64,000 nucleotides of DNA from Nocardia donostiensis (lineage in GTDB: Bacteria > Actinomycetota > Actinomycetes > Mycobacteriales > Mycobacteriaceae): contig NZ_MUKP01000009.1 in NCBI RefSeq assembly GCF_002081715.1, forward strand, positions 1-64,000, written 5' to 3'. Under the pieces are notes generated by a model, which worked only from the letters and a program-made list of their open reading frames with translations, was not told where the DNA came from and searched no databases. Below are positions 10,431-19,616 of this stretch, in pieces. Position 1 is the stretch's first letter; every line of letters starts with the position of its first letter. The position numbers and the translations under genes are program-made.

Positions 10431-11429
10431 ATGACCGATCAACTGGAAGACGGCTATGACGTCGTGGTGTGTGGTGGTGGCGCCGCGGGATTGAACGGGG
10501 CGCTGATGTTGGCGCGAGCGCGGCGGTCGGTGGTGGTGATCGACGCGGGCTCGCCGCGTAACGCTCCCGCCGACGGTGTGCACGGGCTGCTGGCGCGGGA
10601 AGGCGTGCCGCCCGCCGAGCTGCTGGAACGGGGCCGGGCCGAGGTACGCGGGTATGGCGGGCATGTGGTGAACGGTGAGGTGGTCGGTGCGGCCAAGAAC
10701 GACTCCGCCGACGGGTTCACCGTGGCATTGGCCGATGGCAGGTCGGTGCGGGCGCGGCGGCTGCTGGTCACGACCGGGCTGGTCGATGAGCTGCCGGAGA
10801 TTTCCGGACTGCGGGAACGGTGGGGCCGGGACCTGGTGCACTGCCCGTACTGTCACGGATGGGAGGTGCGTGATCGTGCGATCGGTGTGATCGCCAGCGG
10901 GCCGATGTCGGTGCATCAGACATTGCTGTTCCGGCAGTGGAGCTCCGATATCACGTACTTCACCCACGCCGGGCCCGCCCCGACCGATGAGGAGGCCCTG
11001 AAGTTCGCGGCGCGCGGTATTCGCCTCGTCGAGGGCCCGGTGGAATCGGTGGTAACGGCCCACGACCAGATCACCGGTGTCCGGCTGCGCGATGGTTCTG
11101 TGATCGAGCGTGAGGTGCTTGCCGTCAGTTCGCGGATGGTGGCCCGTGGCGGTTTCCTCGCGGAACTCGGGCTGCAGCCTGCGCCGCATCCTTCGGGTAT
11201 GGGGGAGCACATTCCCGCCGACCCGACCGGTCGCACCGAGGTGCCCGGGGTGTGGGTGGCGGGCAATATCAACGACTTGTCCGCGCAGGTCGGGGCCGCC
11301 GCAGCGGCGGGTGCGGGTGCGGCAGCGCAGATCAATGCCGACCTGGTTGCCGAGGACACGCAACGGGCCGTCGACGCGTACCGGAATGGTTTTTCCGCAA
11401 CCTCGGAAGCGCTCTCTGCGAAGAGATGA
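10431..11429 (+). CDS. FAD-dependent thioredoxin-reductase-like oxidoreductase with CPYC active site
   Basis: A 332-residue flavoprotein. The N-terminal FAD motif is CGGGAAG (14-20), the redox pair is Cys138-Pro-Tyr-Cys141 in HCPYCHGWE, and the C-terminal FAD contact is GVWVAGN. The second dinucleotide motif expected for NADPH is not intact (GVIASGPMS). This combination is shared with the dithiol oxidases HlmI and GliT, which form disulfides in metabolites such as holomycin and gliotoxin. A disulfide-forming or mycothiol-related oxidase is therefore as likely as a true thioredoxin reductase. ATG 10431 is 8 nt after GCGAGG; ATG 10425 is also possible. The inserted position is not part of the M. 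tuberculosis order. Confidence 0.85.
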   Translation: MTDQLEDGYDVVVCGGGAAGLNGALMLARARRSVVVIDAGSPRNAPADGVHGLLAREGVPPAELLERGRAEVRGYGGHVVNGEVVGAAKNDSADGFTVALADGRSVRARRLLVTTGLVDELPEISGLRERWGRDLVHCPYCHGWEVRDRAIGVIASGPMSVHQTLLFRQWSSDITYFTHAGPAPTDEEALKFAARGIRLVEGPVESVVTAHDQITGVRLRDGSVIEREVLAVSSRMVARGGFLAELGLQPAPHPSGMGEHIPADPTGRTEVPGVWVAGNINDLSAQVGAAAAAGAGAAAQINADLVAEDTQRAVDAYRNGFSATSEALSAKR

Positions 11430-11549
11430 TCCCCTCTCCTCTCTGCAGGGAGGGGGTTCCCACCCTCGTGAGATGGGTTTCGGGGTTTCACCGGGACATG
11501 GGAGGAGGAGCGCGACATGGTTGGTAAATCAAGAGCCTGGTCGGCCTGG

Positions 11550-13724
11550 TCAGCCACGGGACGTCGGCGCGCCTTCCGGTGCCAGCCACACGGCGCTGGA
11601 CGGGCCGAGAGCGAGGGTTGCCGAGGCCGGGCGTCCATGCCAGGACTGTTCGAATGCCTCGACCCCACCGAAGTTGCCTACGCCGGAGCCGCCGTATTCG
11701 AGCGCGTCCGAATTGAGGATTTCAGTCCAGCGGCCCGGCTCGGGCAGCCCCACCCGATAGTGCGGGTGAGGGGAACCGGAGAAGTTGAACACGCACGCGA
11801 CCACCGAGCCGTCGGCGCCATGGCGCAGGAAGGCCAGGACGTTGGCGGCGCGGTCGTCGGCGTCGATCCAGGAGTGACCGCCAGGGGTGCTGTCGAGGCT
11901 CCACAGTGCGGGGCAGGCGCGGTAGGCGGCGTTGAGGTCGCGGACCAGCAGGGCGATACCGCCGTGCAGGGGTTCGTCCAGTTCGTGCCAGTCGAGGCCA
12001 CGTTCGTGGGACCATTCGCGGAACTGGCCGAATTCCTGGCCCATGAACAGCAGTTGTTTGCCGGGGTGGGCCCACATGTAGGCGAGCAGGGCGCGCACTC
12101 CGGCAGCTTTGGCGACTTCGTCGCCCGGCATCCGCGTCCACAGCGTGCCTTTGCCGTGCACCACTTCGTCGTGGCTGAGGGGAAGCAGATAGTTTTCGCT
12201 CCAGGCATAGGTCATCGAGAACGTCATCTCGTTGTGGTGCCAGGCGCGGTGGATGGGGTCGCGGCGCAGATACCCGAGCGTGTCGTGCATCCAGCCCATA
12301 TTCCATTTCATGGAGAAACCGAGGCCGCCGACCTCGGTGGCTCGGGTGACGCCGGGCCAGGTGGTGGATTCCTCGGCGATGGTGAGGACGCCGGGGTGGG
12401 CGCGATGCACGCTGTCGTTGAGTTCGGACAGGAAATCGACGGCTTCCAAGTTTTCCCGGCCGCCGTGCACGTTCGGCTCCCAGCCGCCGTCGGGCCGGGA
12501 ATAGTCCAGGTAGAGCATCGAGGCAACGGCATCGACGCGCAGGCCGTCGATATGGAATTCCTCGATCCAGTAGCGGGCGTTGGCGATGAGGAAATTGCGG
12601 ACCTCGTTGCGACCGAAATCGAAGATGTAGGTGCCCCAGTCGGGTTGTTCGCCGCGGCGCGGGTCGGGATGCTCGTACAAGGGGGTGCCGTCGAAACGGG
12701 CCAGCGCCCATTCGTCGCGCGGGAAATGAGCGGGCACCCAGTCCAGGATCACGCCGATACCCCGGCTGTGCAGGTGGTCGACGAACGCGCGGAAATCGTC
12801 GGGGCTGCCGAACCGTGCGGTCGGGGCGTAATAGGAGGTGACCTGGTAGCCCCAGGAGCCGCCGAACGGGTATCCAGCGACCGGTAGCAGCTCGATATGG
12901 GTGAAGCCGTGCGCGTACACGTATTCGGCCAGTTGCTGGGCGAGTTCGCGGTAGCCGAGCCCTGGCCGCCACGACCCCAGGTGCACTTCATAGATGCTCA
13001 GCGGGGCGCGAACCGGGTCGGTGCGGGCGCGGGCCGCAACCCAGTCCGTGTCGGTCCAGACGTACTCGGTGGCGGTGACGACCGACGCGGTGGCCGGCGG
13101 TGCTTCGGCCGCGAACGCGAGCGGGTCGGCGTGGTCGACGGTGCGGCCGTCCGCGCCCCGCACGCGATACTTGTATCGGATGCCCGGGCCCACATCGGGA
13201 AGGAACACCTCCCAGATACCCGAGCTGCCGAGCGACCGCATCGGGGCGTCGGCCCCGCTCCAGCAGTCGAAATCGCCGATGACGCTGACCCCGCGTGCGT
13301 TCGGCGCCCACACTGCGAACGATGTGCCGGTCACGACGCCGTCGAGGGTGGTGTAGCGCCGGGGGTGCGCGCCGAGCACCTGCCACAGCCGTTCGTGCTT
13401 GCCTTCTCCGATCAGGTGCAGGTCGAGATCGCCGAGGGTCGGCAGGAAGTGGTAGCCGTCGGCAGCGACCACGGTCGCACCACCTGGGTAGGTGGTGACG
13501 ATGCGGTAATCCAGCACCTCCGGGTAGGGCAGCACCGCCGCGAAAACGCCGTGGCCGAGCGGGTCCAGCGGATGGTCTACCCCGCCGATACGCGCGGCCA
13601 CAGTGTCCGCGTGCGAGCGCAGCACCCGGATCACGGTGCCGTCGGGGTGCGGGTGCGCGCCGAGCACGGTGTGTGGATCGGGGTGGGTACCCGCGGCGAG
13701 CAGCATCAGGTCGCGTGGCTTCAC
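11550..13724 (-). CDS. glgB: 1,4-alpha-glucan branching enzyme
   Basis: A 724-residue GH13 enzyme that introduces alpha-1,6 branches into alpha-glucan. It has N-terminal beta-sandwich/CBM48 modules (about 1-220) and a catalytic barrel with all signature motifs: the nucleophile Asp in [14 protein letters not shown], the acid Glu in TIAEES, and the transition-state Asp in [15 protein letters not shown]-terminal beta domain completes it. Length fits the mycobacterial enzyme. It lies downstream of glgE on the same strand with a 223-nt gap, as Rv1326c follows Rv1327c. GlgB branches the linear chains that GlgE makes. Confidence 0.97.
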   Translation of the reverse strand: MKPRDLMLLAAGTHPDPHTVLGAHPHPDGTVIRVLRSHADTVAARIGGVDHPLDPLGHGVFAAVLPYPEVLDYRIVTTYPGGATVVAADGYHFLPTLGDLDLHLIGEGKHERLWQVLGAHPRRYTTLDGVVTGTSFAVWAPNARGVSVIGDFDCWSGADAPMRSLGSSGIWEVFLPDVGPGIRYKYRVRGADGRTVDHADPLAFAAEAPPATASVVTATEYVWTDTDWVAARARTDPVRAPLSIYEVHLGSWRPGLGYRELAQQLAEYVYAHGFTHIELLPVAGYPFGGSWGYQVTSYYAPTARFGSPDDFRAFVDHLHSRGIGVILDWVPAHFPRDEWALARFDGTPLYEHPDPRRGEQPDWGTYIFDFGRNEVRNFLIANARYWIEEFHIDGLRVDAVASMLYLDYSRPDGGWEPNVHGGRENLEAVDFLSELNDSVHRAHPGVLTIAEESTTWPGVTRATEVGGLGFSMKWNMGWMHDTLGYLRRDPIHRAWHHNEMTFSMTYAWSENYLLPLSHDEVVHGKGTLWTRMPGDEVAKAAGVRALLAYMWAHPGKQLLFMGQEFGQFREWSHERGLDWHELDEPLHGGIALLVRDLNAAYRACPALWSLDSTPGGHSWIDADDRAANVLAFLRHGADGSVVACVFNFSGSPHPHYRVGLPEPGRWTEILNSDALEYGGSGVGNFGGVEAFEQSWHGRPASATLALGPSSAVWLAPEGAPTSRG

Positions 13725-13947
13725 CGACTCCTCCCGGTGCCGCCCGGGGCGGGTGTCGACGGTGATCCGGGGGCGACCACGAACAGCGTGGCAGCGCCGG
13801 GTTCTTGCAGGCGAGAAGATGCGTTGTGGATCGCGACGGTGCAGCGGCGAACCGACCCGCGCACCTCGCTGCGGTAGGAGCGCGCTTCCTGCGCCGGGGA
13901 CCGGTGGCTGTGAGCGGCGATCCGAACGGGGTGTGGGGTTTCGTCGA

Positions 13948-15951
13948 TCAACGCAGGGTCCGGCGGTAGGCGAGCACAGTGCGGGCGTGATGCGGGACCG
14001 GGGGAAGGGCGATGATGTGGGCGACGGCCCGCGCAGGGTCGAGGCGGATGTAGTTGGTGTGTGCCCAGTGGTATTCCTCGCCGCTGATCTCGTCGTAGAC
14101 CACGGGGTGGTCGTGCCATTCGCGGCCGATGGCGGGCAGGTCGAGAGAAAGCATCCCCTGTTCGGCGCTGAAGGGGTTGAGGTTCACGACCACCAGGACC
14201 GCGTCACCGGTGGCGGGGTCGATTTTCGAATACGCCAGCAGCGCGTCGTTATCGATGTGATGGAAATGCAGACAACGCAGTTGGCGCAGCGCCGCATGGT
14301 TGCGGCGGATGTCGTTGAGGCGGGTGATCCACGGTTCCAGTGATTCCCCGCGGGCGAGTGCTTCGGCGAACGGGCGCGGGCGCAGTTCGTATTTCTCCGA
14401 ATCCAGGTATTCCTCGCTGCCCGGCCGCACCGCCTGATGTTCGAACAGTTCGAAACCCGAATACACCCCCCAACTGGGGCCGAGGGTCGCGGCGAGCACG
14501 GCACGGATGGCGAACATGCCGGGCCCGCCGTGCTGGAGGCTTTCGTGCAGGATATCGGGCGTGTTGACGAACAGGTTCGGCCTGGCCTCGTCGGCTTTGG
14601 CGGCCAGTTCGTTGCCGAATTCGGTCAGCTCCCATTTGTGCACGCGCCAGGTGAAATACGTGTACGACTGGCTGAACCCGCGGCGGGCGAGCCCGTACAG
14701 GCGGGCCGGGTGGGTGAACGCTTCGGACAGGAAGATCACGTCAGGGTCGGTGCGACGGATGTTCGTGAGCAGCCATTCCCAGAAGTCGACCGGTTTGGTG
14801 TGCGGGTTGTCGACTCGGAAGATCTTCACGCCCAGGCCGAGCCAATACCGGACGACCCGCAGTATTTCTGCGTAGAGGCCGTCGGGGTCGATGTCGAAAT
14901 CCAGTGGGTAGATGTCCTGGTATTTCTTCGGCGGATTCTCCGCGTAGGCGATCGTCCCGTCGGGCAGGGTGGTGAACCATTCCGGGTGCGCATCGACCCA
15001 CGGGTGGTCGGGTGCACATTGCAGCGCAAGATCGAGTGCGACCTCGAGGCCGAGTTGTGCTGCGGCGGATACGAAATCGGCGAAATCGGATTCGGTGCCC
15101 AATTGCGGGTGGATGGCGTCGTGGCCGCCGGCCGCGGAGCCGATCGCCCACGGCGAGCCGACATCATCGGGCTCGGCGGTGAGGGAGTTGTTGCGGCCCT
15201 TGCGGTTCACGGTGCCGATGGGATGGATCGGCGGCAGATAGACCACGTCGAAACCCATCGCTGCGATCCGCGGCAGCTCTTTGGCGGCAGTGGTGAAGGT
15301 GCCGTGTACCGGACGGCCGTCGGCGTCGCGGCCGCCGGTCGAACGCGGGAAGAACTCGTACCACGACCCGTAGAGCGCGCGGGGGCGTTCCACCAGCACA
15401 TGGTGTTGCGGACCGCGCGTCACCAGATCCCGCAGCGGGGTGGCGCGCAGGATCTCGGCCACCTCACCACTGAAGGCGGGACCGACGCGCGCGGGCAGTT
15501 GTTCGTCACTGCGCAGCGCGGCCGCGGCCGCCCGCAACTGCTCGAACTGTTTCTTCGGCACGGCGAGCGCGGCCCGTTCGAACAGCCGCGCCCCGATTTC
15601 CAGATCGTTGGCCAGATCGGCCGCGCTCTGCCCGACCGCCAGTTTCGCCTCCACCGCAGCCCGCCAGGTCGCGATGGGGTCGCTCCAGCCTTCGATCCGA
15701 TAGGTCCAGTCACCAGGGGCATTCGGGGTGAAGATGCCGTTGAACACATCCGGTTCGTAATCCGGTGCCATACGGATCCGCATCGGGCGTGACGCCCCCG
15801 GAGCCCGGACCGCCAATGTCGCGCCGACGGCTTCGTGCCCTTCCCGCCACACCACGGTGCGCACCGGGAACACTTCGCCGACGACAGCCTTCGCCGGACG
15901 GCCCCCGGGGATGAATGGGGCGGTGTCATCGATGGCGATGCGGCCGGTCAC
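13948..15951 (-). CDS. glgE: Alpha-1,4-glucan:maltose-1-phosphate maltosyltransferase
   Basis: GlgE transfers maltosyl units from maltose-1-phosphate to alpha-glucan, the key step of the trehalose-to-glucan route. The 667 residues include an N-terminal immunoglobulin-like domain, a helical insert, and a GH13_3 barrel with nucleophile Asp in [10 protein letters not shown], acid Glu in FLSEAFTHP and a third Asp in [14 protein letters not shown]. The GTG at 15951 gives VTGRIAIDD, aligning with GlgE starts from memory. An ATG 13 codons upstream (15990) is possible. GlgE also needs TreS and Pep2, which are not in this window. Confidence 0.95.
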   Translation of the reverse strand: MTGRIAIDDTAPFIPGGRPAKAVVGEVFPVRTVVWREGHEAVGATLAVRAPGASRPMRIRMAPDYEPDVFNGIFTPNAPGDWTYRIEGWSDPIATWRAAVEAKLAVGQSAADLANDLEIGARLFERAALAVPKKQFEQLRAAAAALRSDEQLPARVGPAFSGEVAEILRATPLRDLVTRGPQHHVLVERPRALYGSWYEFFPRSTGGRDADGRPVHGTFTTAAKELPRIAAMGFDVVYLPPIHPIGTVNRKGRNNSLTAEPDDVGSPWAIGSAAGGHDAIHPQLGTESDFADFVSAAAQLGLEVALDLALQCAPDHPWVDAHPEWFTTLPDGTIAYAENPPKKYQDIYPLDFDIDPDGLYAEILRVVRYWLGLGVKIFRVDNPHTKPVDFWEWLLTNIRRTDPDVIFLSEAFTHPARLYGLARRGFSQSYTYFTWRVHKWELTEFGNELAAKADEARPNLFVNTPDILHESLQHGGPGMFAIRAVLAATLGPSWGVYSGFELFEHQAVRPGSEEYLDSEKYELRPRPFAEALARGESLEPWITRLNDIRRNHAALRQLRCLHFHHIDNDALLAYSKIDPATGDAVLVVVNLNPFSAEQGMLSLDLPAIGREWHDHPVVYDEISGEEYHWAHTNYIRLDPARAVAHIIALPPVPHHARTVLAYRRTLR

Positions 15952-16096
15952 GCAACCAACCGTACCGGCGCGGGTGCTGTGCCATGGCATCAGCGCCCGG
16001 CGCTCGGGCTTGTCATCCGCTGTCTGTCGCAGTGCGCGGAAGCGCATCGGTTACGTCGGCCACACCGCCTTCGGCGCGGCCGATTGAGGTCAGAAT

Positions 16097-18400
16097 ATGT
16101 CCGTATCTATTCGTAGCGTCGCGGGTATGCACGTCATGCAGCAGCGCAGGATCACTCTTCGGGGAGTGCGCACCAACAACCTGGCCGGGTTCGATCTGGA
16201 CATTCCGCGCAACGAACTGGTGGTTTTCGTCGGCCGGTCGGGGTCGGGGAAATCGTCGCTGGTCTTCGACACCATCGCCGCCGAGGCTGGGTTCCAGCTC
16301 AACGAGACGTTTCCACCGTTTGCGCGTAACCGGTTGCCGAAATGGTCGCGTCCGGAGGTCGAGCACATCGACGGGTTGTCACCCGTAGTGGTGATCGATC
16401 AGCGCCGGATCGGTGGTAACGCCCGATCCACGGTTGGCACCATCACCGATACCTGGACATATCTGCGGCTGCTGTTCTCCAGGATCGGCCGGCCCCATGT
16501 CGGCGAGTCGAACCATTTCTCGTTCAACGAGCCCGCTGGGATGTGCCCGCGATGCAGCGGGTTGGGGGAGGTGGTGGTCAGCGCGGTGGACCGGTTTCTC
16601 GACCTGGGGAAATCGTTGCGGGAGGGCGCGATCCTGCTACCGGGGTTCGGCAACGGCGGGTACTGGTATTCGCAGTATGCCGATATCGGTGTGTTCGATC
16701 CGGATACGCCGTTGCGGGGGTGGACCGAGGAGCAACGTCGGGCTCTGCTGTACGGCGGTGCGGCAGCGGCACGGTTGGGGAGCAAGGCACCCGCAGCCTA
16801 CGAGGGTGTGGTAGAGCGCTTCGAGCGCATCTACCTGAACACTTCCGACAACCTGTCGGAACGTAAACAGGAAACGATCAGAAGATTCACTCGCGCCCAG
16901 GTCTGTCCGGACTGTGCCGGCGACCGGTTGAACGCGGCATCGCGAGCGGTTGTGGTGGAAGGGCACACGATCGCGGAGATGGCGCGCATGGAGGTCGCCG
17001 AGCTGGCCGAGGTAGTCCGGGCCATAGCTGCCGAATCGGTCGCCCCGATCGTCGAGGCGCTGACCGCTCGCCTCGAGGCGATGACGACGATCGGGCTCGG
17101 CTACCTGACGCTCGCGCGCGGCACTCCGACGCTGTCCGGCGGGGAATCGCAGCGGATCAAAACGGTGAAACATCTCGGGTCCAGCCTGATCGAGATGATC
17201 TATGTGGTCGACGAACCCACCGTCGGCCTGCACTCCGCCGACGTGGCCTCGATGATCCGGCTGTTGGAACAGTTGCGCGACCAGGGCAACAGCGTCCTCG
17301 TGGTCGAGCACGACCCGGCGGTGATGGCGCGCGCGGACCGGATCGTGGAAGTCGGACCCGGCGGGGGAGCGGCCGGGGGCAGGCTCGTGTACCAGGGCTC
17401 GTTCGCGGGCCTTGCCGAAGCCGATACCCCGACCGCACGCGCGTTGTCCCGGTACCGCCCGGTGAAACCGCAGCCGCGCACCGAGAGCGGCCGGATCACT
17501 GTCGCCGACGCCACCCGCAACAATCTCCGTCGCGTCACGGTCGATATTCCGACCGGTGTCCTGACCGTCCTCACCGGCGTCGCGGGCTCGGGAAAGTCCA
17601 GCCTTGCCGCCGAACTGGTCGCCCAGCACGCTGCCGTCGTCATCGACCAGAAGCCGGTGAGCACGAACCGGCGCTCCACCCCGATCACCTACACCGGGTC
17701 AGCCGGTCCGATCCGCACACTGTTCGCCCGCCGGAACAACGTCTCCGCCGCACTGTTCAGCGCGAATTCCGAGGGCGCCTGCCCCGATTGCGGCGGGCTC
17801 GGTGTCGTCTACACCGATCTCGCCTTCCTCGACGGACGCGAGATGTTGTGCGACACCTGCCGCGGCAGGCGGTTCACCCCCGAAGTGCTGGCCTACACCG
17901 TCGATGGGTTGTCCATAGCTGACGTCGACGACCTCACCGTCGCCGAGGCCATCGAACGGCTACCGGACAAGGCGATCGCTCGCGCGCTCGGTCGGCTCGC
18001 CGATGTGGGGCTGGGCTATCTGCGTCTGGGCGAATCGCTGAGCACACTGTCCGGCGGGGAATGCCAGCGCGTGAAGATCGCCAAGGAACTTCGCGTCGCG
18101 GAGCAGCCCACTGTGTACGTCCTCGACGAGCCCACTACCGGCCTGCATCTCACCGATATCGACACCCTGCTCGGCGTCCTCGACGGTCTGGTCGACGCCG
18201 GGCACACGGTCGTCGTCATCGAACACAACCTCGAGGTGATCCGGCAGGCCGACTGGCTGATCGATCTGGGGCCGGGGCCAGGTAAACACGGCGGGACGGT
18301 CCTGTTCGAAGGGCACGTCGGTGACTACCTCGATGGGCGGACGCCGACGTCGGCGGCGCTGGTCGAGGCAGAAGCGGATGCTGCCGTGCGCGCAAGCTGA
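16097..18400 (+). CDS. UvrA-like ABC ATPase lacking the UvrB-binding domain
   Basis: A 767-residue double ABC ATPase of the UvrA family; true UvrA is about 950. Both nucleotide sites are present: Walker A GRSGSGKSS (about 45-53) and GVAGSGKSS, two LSGGE signatures and two VDEPTVGLH/LDEPTTGLH Walker B motifs. Zinc-type pairs CPRC, CPDC, CPDC and CDTC are kept. After LRLLFSRIG the sequence passes almost directly to FSFNEPAG, so the roughly 120-residue UvrB-binding domain is absent. Such class II UvrA proteins (for example Deinococcus UvrA2) act in damage tolerance or drug resistance rather than classical excision. GAGG 7 nt before ATG 16097 supports the start. Confidence 0.92.
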   Translation: MSVSIRSVAGMHVMQQRRITLRGVRTNNLAGFDLDIPRNELVVFVGRSGSGKSSLVFDTIAAEAGFQLNETFPPFARNRLPKWSRPEVEHIDGLSPVVVIDQRRIGGNARSTVGTITDTWTYLRLLFSRIGRPHVGESNHFSFNEPAGMCPRCSGLGEVVVSAVDRFLDLGKSLREGAILLPGFGNGGYWYSQYADIGVFDPDTPLRGWTEEQRRALLYGGAAAARLGSKAPAAYEGVVERFERIYLNTSDNLSERKQETIRRFTRAQVCPDCAGDRLNAASRAVVVEGHTIAEMARMEVAELAEVVRAIAAESVAPIVEALTARLEAMTTIGLGYLTLARGTPTLSGGESQRIKTVKHLGSSLIEMIYVVDEPTVGLHSADVASMIRLLEQLRDQGNSVLVVEHDPAVMARADRIVEVGPGGGAAGGRLVYQGSFAGLAEADTPTARALSRYRPVKPQPRTESGRITVADATRNNLRRVTVDIPTGVLTVLTGVAGSGKSSLAAELVAQHAAVVIDQKPVSTNRRSTPITYTGSAGPIRTLFARRNNVSAALFSANSEGACPDCGGLGVVYTDLAFLDGREMLCDTCRGRRFTPEVLAYTVDGLSIADVDDLTVAEAIERLPDKAIARALGRLADVGLGYLRLGESLSTLSGGECQRVKIAKELRVAEQPTVYVLDEPTTGLHLTDIDTLLGVLDGLVDAGHTVVVIEHNLEVIRQADWLIDLGPGPGKHGGTVLFEGHVGDYLDGRTPTSAALVEAEADAAVRAS

Positions 18401-18473
18401 TCTCGTTCGCCGGGGCCGTTTCGCTCGGCGGAATTCGTGAGCGTAGGGCGGAATGCCCACAGGGCAGATGGGC

Positions 18474-19067
18474 TCATTCGGGGTTGCGCAGTGAAGCGAG
18501 TAGCCGGTGCAGCGCGGCTGTCGTGTGGTTCAGGGCGTCGGGGGCGTCGGTGGTTGTCAGCCAGAGGGCGGCTTCGTTCATCGCGCCGGACAGGAGATGT
18601 GTCAGCGGTTCGATCGGTTGGGGCTTGATCACGGCGGTGGCGACGAGCAGTTCCAGGGCTTCGGCGAGGTGGTGGGCGGATGCAGCGGCGTCCATGGCGC
18701 GCCAGGTGTGCCAGCCGAGGACTGCCGGGCCGTCGATGAGCATGATGCGCTGGATCTCGGGGTCGGTGCAGGTGGTGAGGAAGGTTTCGCAGCCGGTGAG
18801 CAGCTGCGTCCACGGGTCGGGGTGTGCGTCGGCCGCGGCGGCCACGCGCTCACCGACTTCGGTCTGCACTTGTTCGAGCACTGCCTGGAACAGCGTCGAT
18901 TTGCTGTCGAAATGGTGGTAGAGCGCGCCCTTGGTGACGCCTGCGGTGGCGACGATCTCCGAAAGACCGACCGCTGCGTAACCCTTCGCTGCGAACAGTC
19001 GCCTGCTCGCGAGCAGCAGGGCCCGCCTGGTCTCCGCACGCTGCTGGGCGCGGACCGTGCCTGCCAT
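18474..19067 (-). CDS. TetR-family transcriptional regulator
   Basis: A 197-residue TetR regulator. The helix-turn-helix is about residues 30-52 (GLSEIVATAGVTKGALYHHF), followed by a ligand domain rich in His and Trp. It is divergent from a VOC-fold gene, and the gap between them contains two copies of a 15-bp palindrome, so it very likely represses both itself and the VOC gene. The convergent UvrA-like gene ends 73 nt away. The natural ligand is unknown. Confidence 0.93.
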   Translation of the reverse strand: MAGTVRAQQRAETRRALLLASRRLFAAKGYAAVGLSEIVATAGVTKGALYHHFDSKSTLFQAVLEQVQTEVGERVAAAADAHPDPWTQLLTGCETFLTTCTDPEIQRIMLIDGPAVLGWHTWRAMDAAASAHHLAEALELLVATAVIKPQPIEPLTHLLSGAMNEAALWLTTTDAPDALNHTTAALHRLLASLRNPE

Positions 19068-19083
19068 CGCATCCTCTCGTTGA

Positions 19084-19130
19084 CATACCGATGGTATGCC
19101 ACATAGCGTAATTCACATACCGACGGTATG
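19084..19130. promoter_or_regulatory. Twin TetR operators
   Basis: Two near-identical palindromes, CATACCGATGGTATG (19084-19098) and CATACCGACGGTATG (19116-19130), have centres 32 bp apart, about three helical turns. The left copy is 17 nt from the TetR start codon; the right copy abuts the ribosome-binding site of the VOC gene. Two dimers could bind on the same DNA face and shut off both divergent genes. Confidence 0.9.
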
Positions 19131-19144
19131 TGAAAGGTGGGACC

Positions 19145-19570
19145 ATGACCCTGTCCAGCTTCTATCCGGTGATCGCCACTTCCGATGTGGCGGCGGCGCG
19201 CGACTTCTACACGCAGTGGTTCGGTTTCGAACTCACCTTCGACGCCGACTGGTACATCAGCATGCGCAGGCCGGGCCCGCCCGACTACGAACTCGCCCTG
19301 CTCGACTGCACCCACCCGACCGTGCCCGAGGGGTATCGCAAACCCGTACAGGGGCTGCTGCTGAATTTCGAGGTCGATGACGTCGACGCCGAGTGGGAGC
19401 GGCTGGTGGTGCGGGGCGGGCTGCGCGCCGAGCTGGATATTCGCACCGAGGGGTTCGGTCAGCGTCATTTCATCCTGGCCGATCCGGTTGGTGTGCTGAT
19501 CGACGTGATCACCGAGGTACCGCCGTCGTCGGAGTACGCGGACGGTTTCGTCACCTCCGCCGGGGCCTGA
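19145..19570 (+). CDS. VOC-fold (glyoxalase/bleomycin-resistance type) protein
   Basis: A 141-residue protein with the paired beta-alpha-beta-beta-beta layout ([20 protein letters not shown] ... [15 protein letters not shown] ... [10 protein letters not shown]). Members bind metals and small ligands: dioxygenases, isomerases, fosfomycin or bleomycin resistance proteins. The N-terminal metal His is not present in the usual place, so drug binding or another non-glyoxalase role is possible. The ATG at 19145, after AAAGGTGGG, was preferred over the GTG at 19130, which overlaps the operator. Regulated by the divergent TetR. Confidence 0.85.
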   Translation: MTLSSFYPVIATSDVAAARDFYTQWFGFELTFDADWYISMRRPGPPDYELALLDCTHPTVPEGYRKPVQGLLLNFEVDDVDAEWERLVVRGGLRAELDIRTEGFGQRHFILADPVGVLIDVITEVPPSSEYADGFVTSAGA

Positions 19571-19616
19571 CCGCGCTGGTCGGCCTGCGGTGGGGCGGTT
19601 CGGTAGGGTTCGCGTG

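Noticed and set aside
10077..11363. 428-codon open frame antisense to the flavoprotein gene
   Set aside because: It mirrors a gene with clear FAD and CxxC motifs; its His/Pro/Arg-rich sequence is the usual complement of high-GC coding DNA.
11517..12887. Long rightward frame opposite glgB
   Set aside because: glgB has complete GH13 motifs on the other strand; the frame has no domain or ribosome-binding site.
14437..15792. 451-codon rightward frame opposite glgE
   Set aside because: Pure antisense of glgE; Val/Gly/Arg-rich with no recognisable fold.
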